DNA of 10,496 bases from Bacteroidota bacterium (GTDB lineage Bacteria > Bacteroidota > Bacteroidia > Chitinophagales > LD1): NCBI GenBank assembly GCA_018267435.1, contig JAFDYM010000159.1:1-10496 (forward strand), in the 5' to 3' direction. The notes beneath the pieces were generated by a model that was not told the DNA's origin, searched no databases, and saw nothing but the letters and a program-made list of their open reading frames with translations. Position numbers and translations under genes: made by a program. Positions within the stretch are counted from its first letter, which is position 1, and each line of letters opens with the position of its first letter. Positions 7,271 through 10,496 of the stretch are shown here, one piece after another.

Positions 7271-7768
7271 TTATTGCATTTTAATCACTAGCGGATTGAA
7301 TGGGCTGTCGTTCATTTGATATGTAACTTCAGCTTCGCTCTTTTCTTCGCTCTCAAGCGGCTGCATAAATACGTCAATATCTACATAGGTCGATTCTTTA
7401 TCAATAGCCTTAGCCACATAGCGTTTGTAGCCCGCTACTTTAAACACTACGCGTATAGGTAGCGCCATCTCTTTTTTGTTTAAGGCCAAAGCATAATTAC
7501 CCTTATCATCTATTTGGGCTTTCAATACCTCTGCGCCAAACTTTTCAAAGCTTAGCTTAGCATTGGCAATAGGTTTTTTGGTGCTGGCGTCAATTATGCG
7601 GCCGGTTACCACCATCACGTCTGGATTGGTAACGGCGCTATTGACTATAGCCTGCGCCTCGGTACTAGATGAAGAAGAGCCTGTTGAAGATGTTTGTGCA
7701 GAAAGATTTCCACACGCTAAGGCCAACAGGAAGCCTAAGCCCAATGTGATCATTGTTTTTGTAGTCAT
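7271..7768 (-). CDS. Secreted carboxypeptidase-regulatory-like domain protein
   Basis: The 165-residue product has an export signal (residues 1-24, MTTKTMITLG then a Leu/Ala core), a Ser-rich linker (26-36), and a single beta-sandwich of the carboxypeptidase regulatory-like type. That fold is suggested by VVTGRIIDASTKKPIANAKLSF (53-74), the turn IDDKGNYAL (86-94), and PIRVVFKVAGYKRYV (104-118). In Bacteroidota this fold is common at the N-terminus of TonB-dependent receptors and in small envelope proteins; here it stands alone, with no barrel or enzyme attached. Cleavage may occur after LSA (residue 24). Cys19 in ALAC is a poor lipobox match, so a lipoprotein is possible but less likely. The start is fixed by a strong Shine-Dalgarno (GGGAGGT, 5 nt before the ATG), unusual for this phylum. 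Function unknown; an envelope or periplasmic location is likely. Confidence 0.8.
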   Translation of the reverse strand: MTTKTMITLGLGFLLALACGNLSAQTSSTGSSSSSTEAQAIVNSAVTNPDVMVVTGRIIDASTKKPIANAKLSFEKFGAEVLKAQIDDKGNYALALNKKEMALPIRVVFKVAGYKRYVAKAIDKESTYVDIDVFMQPLESEEKSEAEVTYQMNDSPFNPLVIKMQ

Positions 7769-7773
7769 GGTAG

Positions 7774-7784
7774 ACCTCCCTTTT
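7774..7784 (-). promoter_or_regulatory. Strong Shine-Dalgarno of the 7271-7768 gene
   Basis: The minus strand reads AAAAGGGAGGT, then 5 nt, then ATG. GGAGGT pairs fully with the 16S rRNA anti-SD. No comparable site precedes the other starts in this window, and most Bacteroidota genes lack one, so efficient SD-driven translation of this secreted protein is likely. Confidence 0.65.
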
Positions 7785-7857
7785 GTTTATGAATGAATAT
7801 TGTTTAATAATCAACTAGTTATGCGTATCAACTTGTTAATCTCCCTTTTCCGCCAAC

Positions 7858-7888
7858 TGCGAAAACTGCTATTCCGCGAATTTTCGCA
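7858..7888 (-). promoter_or_regulatory. 5' leader hairpin of the 7271-7768 gene
   Basis: TGCGAAAA (7858-7865) and TTTTCGCA (7881-7888) are perfect inverted 8-mers around a 15-nt centre. On the minus strand the element lies directly downstream of the TATCTTTG box, so it would form at or near the very 5' end of the transcript. It may protect the mRNA end or be an operator. No known riboswitch is recognised. Confidence 0.35.
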
Positions 7889-7889
7889 A

Positions 7890-7897
7890 CAAAGATA
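7890..7897 (-). promoter_or_regulatory. Possible -7 promoter box for the 7271-7768 gene
   Basis: The minus strand reads TATCTTTG, a perfect match to TAnnTTTG. Transcription would start near 7883, giving a leader of about 115 nt. No clear TTG is found at the usual -33 spacing, so only half of the promoter is supported. Confidence 0.4.
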
Positions 7898-8002
7898 CAG
7901 ATAACCAAACGAACTGTTGTGGAAAAAATTGTAATAATTGTGTTAAAAATGGACGCTTTTGTCCGCTCTACCACTTTCTTTACCATAAACTGACAATAGA
8001 CC

Positions 8003-8269
8003 ATGAAGAAAACACTGATTTACACCAATGCTGTGTTGACTATAATAGCCGCAGCACTTACAATCATCGTATTGCAGAATCTAGAAATAATACCAAAGGC
8101 GCATGCTGCATCGCCAACATTATTGCCATTGAATGAGAAGGGAGAGTTACCTGTACGCGTTGTTAACCCAAGCAACGAGGTAACGGTTACCAATATGGTA
8201 AAGGTGAACATAGAGGAAGTTGATGGCAGCAGCGTGTGGGGTAAAGTGCCTGTAGTTATCAAGCCTTAA
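8003..8269 (+). CDS. Small membrane-anchored protein of unknown function
   Basis: This 88-residue protein has one hydrophobic helix at about residues 5-25 (YTNAVLTIIAAALTIIVLQN), preceded by two lysines, so it is probably an inner-membrane protein with its C-terminal 60 residues outside the cytoplasm. AHA at 34-36 could be a signal peptidase site, but the long gap after the hydrophobic core favours an uncleaved anchor. The outer part repeats short valine-rich strands (LPVRVVNPSNEVTVTN, VKVNIEEVDG, VPVVIKP), suggesting a small beta domain. Small Bacteroidota proteins of this shape exist with no known function; I do not recognise a named family. Reality as a gene is supported by its ATG start, its protein-like composition and its exact fit into the gap, ending in a 4-bp overlap with the convergent ABC transporter gene. 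No SD is visible. Confidence 0.7.
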   Translation: MKKTLIYTNAVLTIIAAALTIIVLQNLEIIPKAHAASPTLLPLNEKGELPVRVVNPSNEVTVTNMVKVNIEEVDGSSVWGKVPVVIKP

Positions 8270-10089
8270 AAAGCCTGTAGGTCTACTAGCTTTTTATAGA
8301 TGCCGTTTTTGGCAGTAAGTCCTATGTGGTTGCCGCGTTCGGCTATCTGGCCGTTTTGCATCACAATTATTTCATCGGCAAACTGTATGGTGCTTAGGCG
8401 GTGCGCTATTACTATGGTAGTGCGCCCTTTCATTAGCTTGGTCAATGCATCTTGCACCAATCGTTCGCTGTTACTATCAAGCGATGATGTTGCTTCGTCC
8501 AATATCAATATAGGTGGGTCCTTCAACACGGCACGTGCTATGGTTAGGCGTTGGCGCTCGCCGCCACTTAGCTTGCCGCCGCGGTCACCTATTATGGTAT
8601 CGTAGCCATTAGGTAGCTTACTTATAAAGTCGTGCGCATTGGCTATGCGTGCTGCTTCCATCACGCTATCGCGTGTTGCATTAGGGTTGCCAAAGGCAAT
8701 GTTGTTGAAGATAGTATCGTTGAACAATATCGACTCCTGCGATACCATGCCGAACAGTTGGCGCATTTCGCGCAGCTGATAATCGCGCACATCTACGCCG
8801 TCTATCATTATGCTGCCCTCTGTTACATCGTAAAAGCGTGGCAGCAAATCAACCATGGTAGTTTTACCCGCACCCGATTGGCCAACTAGGGCTACCATCT
8901 TGCCTTTTGTTATTTGCAGGTTTACGTTTTTAAGTATCTGTTTATTGTCGTAGTTGTTATATACAAAGCCTACGTTTTTGTATTCTATGCTATGCTCAAA
9001 ACCTTTTATCTCCTTGGCGTTCTGCCTATCGCTTATTACTACTTCTGCATCTAGCACTTCGAATATACGCACTGCCGAGGCCAAGCCTTTGCGTATGTTG
9101 TAGTAAGCGTTCGAGAAGTTTTTAGCCGGCGCTATCAACTGGCTGAACAAGGCCATGAAGTGAATGAATGTAGGTGCCTTAAAGCCTTGGTTGCTAAGTA
9201 CCAAGTTGCCGCCATACCATAGTACGGCACACACTACACATATAGCAAGAAACTCGGTAAGTGGCGATGACAGCTCTTTACGCGTAACTATGCTACGGCT
9301 TTTGTCGAAGTGCCTATCGTTCAGTTTTGCAAACTTATCTTCTTGATATTTTTCTGCACTAAAGGCGTGTATAATGCGCAGGCCGCTGATAGTTTCTTCA
9401 AGCTGCGAGAACAGCTCTCCTGCCAGTGTTTGGCTCTCGCCGCTATCGCGCTTTAAGCGCTTGCCCACCCTGCCGATTATCAATACCGTTACCAATAGCA
9501 TAAGGAACACAAAGCCTGTTAGCGATGGGCTTAACATCAGCATCCAAGTAAGGAACACGATAATGGTCAATGGCTCGCGCACCGATATTTCTAGGAAGCT
9601 CATGATGCTTACCTCTACCTCTTTCACATCCTCTGTCATGCGGCTTATCAAGTCGCCTTTCTTTTCCTTACTGTAGTACGATAATGGCAGCGATAGTATT
9701 TTTCTATATAGTTCGTTTCGCATATCGCGCACGGCTCCGCTGCGCACAGGGCTTAGTACGTATAGTGCCAAATACCTAAAAAGGTTCTTTAGCATAAATA
9801 TCACAGCTACTGCTACGCATATTATGGCAAGTGTTTTAGTATCGCCATAGGTGGTCATGCTTAGGGTAATGTAGTACTTCAGTGTATCAAGAAAATACTC
9901 AGCCGTAAAGGCGAACACAGGTTTGATATATACGGGGTCGCTTTCCTTAAACAACACTTGTAGAAAGGGTATAAGCATTACAAGCGAGAAAAGCGAAAAC
10001 AAGATAGTGAGCGCATTAAAGAATACATTTAACAGTGCAAACGCCGAATATTTTCGTACGTAGCTAAGTATGCGCATTAGGTTCTTCAT
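8266..10089 (-). CDS. ABC exporter, fused permease and ATPase (MsbA/lipid-exporter type)
   Basis: This 607-residue half-transporter has an N-terminal six-helix membrane domain (about 15-330) and a C-terminal ATPase domain (about 365-607). ATPase motifs are complete: Walker A GQSGAGKT (403-410), Q-loop Gln451, signature LSGGERQR (507-514), Walker B ILILDE (527-532), D-loop SSLDS (535-539), and H-loop His563 in AHRLST. The order and length are those of type IV exporters such as MsbA, which act as homodimers in the inner membrane and move lipids, peptides or drugs outward. Substrate cannot be set from sequence; MsbA-like lipid A flipping is a reasonable guess only, so no symbol is given. It stands alone, convergent with the 88-residue gene and divergent from rbfA. 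A -7/-33 promoter ends 8 bp before the ATG, implying a leaderless or nearly leaderless mRNA. Confidence 0.93.
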   Translation of the reverse strand: MKNLMRILSYVRKYSAFALLNVFFNALTILFSLFSLVMLIPFLQVLFKESDPVYIKPVFAFTAEYFLDTLKYYITLSMTTYGDTKTLAIICVAVAVIFMLKNLFRYLALYVLSPVRSGAVRDMRNELYRKILSLPLSYYSKEKKGDLISRMTEDVKEVEVSIMSFLEISVREPLTIIVFLTWMLMLSPSLTGFVFLMLLVTVLIIGRVGKRLKRDSGESQTLAGELFSQLEETISGLRIIHAFSAEKYQEDKFAKLNDRHFDKSRSIVTRKELSSPLTEFLAICVVCAVLWYGGNLVLSNQGFKAPTFIHFMALFSQLIAPAKNFSNAYYNIRKGLASAVRIFEVLDAEVVISDRQNAKEIKGFEHSIEYKNVGFVYNNYDNKQILKNVNLQITKGKMVALVGQSGAGKTTMVDLLPRFYDVTEGSIMIDGVDVRDYQLREMRQLFGMVSQESILFNDTIFNNIAFGNPNATRDSVMEAARIANAHDFISKLPNGYDTIIGDRGGKLSGGERQRLTIARAVLKDPPILILDEATSSLDSNSERLVQDALTKLMKGRTTIVIAHRLSTIQFADEIIVMQNGQIAERGNHIGLTAKNGIYKKLVDLQAF

Positions 10090-10096
10090 TCGGCAG

Positions 10097-10126
10097 CAAA
10101 TATATATTTATAACAGCAGTACCCAA
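10097..10126 (-). promoter_or_regulatory. Bacteroidota-type promoter of the ABC exporter gene
   Basis: On the minus strand TTG (10126-10124) is followed after 19 nt by TATATTTG (10104-10097), a perfect TAnnTTTG with normal spacing. The -7 box ends only 7 nt before the ATG at 10089, so transcription should start at or within a few bases of the start codon. This is the best complete promoter match in the window. Confidence 0.6.
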
Positions 10127-10132
10127 TTATAG

Positions 10133-10158
10133 GCTTTAGCAGCGTTTAACGCTAAAGC
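10133..10158. repeat. Inverted repeat between the divergent ABC exporter and rbfA genes
   Basis: GCTTTAGC (10133-10140) and GCTAAAGC (10151-10158) are perfect inverted 8-mers with a 10-nt centre; an alternative inner pairing is AGCGTT/AACGCT at 10141-10153. Further direct TTTAGCA copies lie at 10176-10182 and 10191-10197. With genes diverging on both sides, an operator is more likely than a terminator. Confidence 0.4.
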
Positions 10159-10200
10159 AAGGGCTTAATTATTATTTTAGCACAAATTTATTTAGCAAAG

Positions 10201-10496
10201 ATGGATAGTAGGAGACAATTAAAGGTGGCTTCGTTGTTTAAAGAAGCGCTTGCAAACATACTTACCCGCACGGGCAAAAGCATATACGGTAACGCATTTG
10301 TTACAGTTACTAATGTGCGGTTGACATCGGACTTGCTATTGGTGCGCTATAACTTTAGCGTGTACAATACTGAGCAGCCAGAGGAAGTATTGTGGGCACT
10401 GAATAAGCATAAGCCAGAACTAAAGAAGGCTTTGGGGCAGGAATTGCGAAGCCATGTGCGCCGCATGCCCGAGGTAGAGTTTTATCTTGATAAGTC
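10201..10496 (+). CDS. rbfA: Ribosome-binding factor A (5' part, cut by window edge)
   Basis: The first 98 codons are present, starting at ATG 10201. RbfA is a small cytoplasmic KH-fold protein that binds the 30S subunit and helps late 16S rRNA maturation, and is needed for growth in the cold in E. coli. Recognisable features are the N-terminal RRQLKVASLFKEALANIL (residues 4-21), the strand VTVTNVRLTSDLLLVRYNFSV (34-54), EEVLWALNKHKPELKKALGQEL (61-82), and RRMPEVEFYLDK (87-98). Given the usual length of 110-135 residues, about 10-35 residues are missing on the right. No SD precedes the ATG, as is normal in this phylum. The intergenic region upstream (10090-10200) holds the exporter promoter and TTTAGC repeats; no clear promoter for rbfA itself was found. 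Confidence 0.9.
   Translation, partial: MDSRRQLKVASLFKEALANILTRTGKSIYGNAFVTVTNVRLTSDLLLVRYNFSVYNTEQPEEVLWALNKHKPELKKALGQELRSHVRRMPEVEFYLDK

Noticed and set aside
7843..7852. A second CTCCCTTTT copy, SD-like on the minus strand
   Set aside because: No suitable ATG follows it on the minus strand, so no hidden small gene is supported.
7918..7926. TGTGGAAAA, one mismatch from a DnaA box on the minus strand
   Set aside because: It is a lone site with no second box nearby; single one-mismatch sites are expected by chance in a 10-kb window.
1..10496. Defence island, biosynthetic cluster, CRISPR array or mobile element
   Set aside because: No nuclease, integrase, transposase, toxin pair or spaced direct repeats are seen; genes are unrelated single units of housekeeping or envelope type.

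Overview
This window looks like chromosomal DNA from a member of the Bacteroidota, probably near Chitinophagales; the phylum is well supported, the lower rank is a guess. Support comes from a secreted PKD-domain protein with a C-terminal type IX secretion (T9SS) sorting domain, several promoters resembling the Bacteroidota -33 TTG / -7 TAnnTTTG type, mostly SD-less gene starts, and ordinary Bacteroidota housekeeping and secreted genes. I see no transposase, integrase, CRISPR array, tRNA or rRNA.

Layout. At the left edge is the 5' part of a YafK/YkuD-type L,D-transpeptidase gene (minus strand, cut by the window end). It is separated by about 630 bp of non-coding DNA from a divergent SRPBCC/AHSA1-like gene (960-1397, +). 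That gap is the most striking part of the window. It holds a tandem pair of perfect DnaA boxes (TTATCCACA), four more boxes one mismatch away, an inverted box pair, ten TCCAC/GTGGA cores and two AT-rich flanks (77-80% AT). I read it as a candidate chromosomal replication origin (oriC), not as a coding region.

To the right are a secreted S15/CocE-type serine hydrolase (1401-3290, -), the T9SS-exported PKD protein (3415-4986, +), an Upf1-like superfamily 1 helicase (5053-7170, -), a small secreted carboxypeptidase-regulatory-like protein (7271-7768, -), an 88-residue membrane-anchored protein of unknown function (8003-8269, +), an MsbA-type ABC exporter half-transporter (8266-10089, -), and the 5' part of rbfA, a 30S ribosome maturation factor (10201 to the right edge, +).

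The genes are mostly single transcription units in alternating orientation, with very tight convergent junctions: 3 nt between the SRPBCC and S15 genes, and a 4-bp TTAA overlap between the 88-residue gene and the ABC exporter. I see no multi-gene operon and no sign that neighbours form one pathway. No new defence or biosynthetic system is visible; the origin-like region is the best candidate for follow-up.
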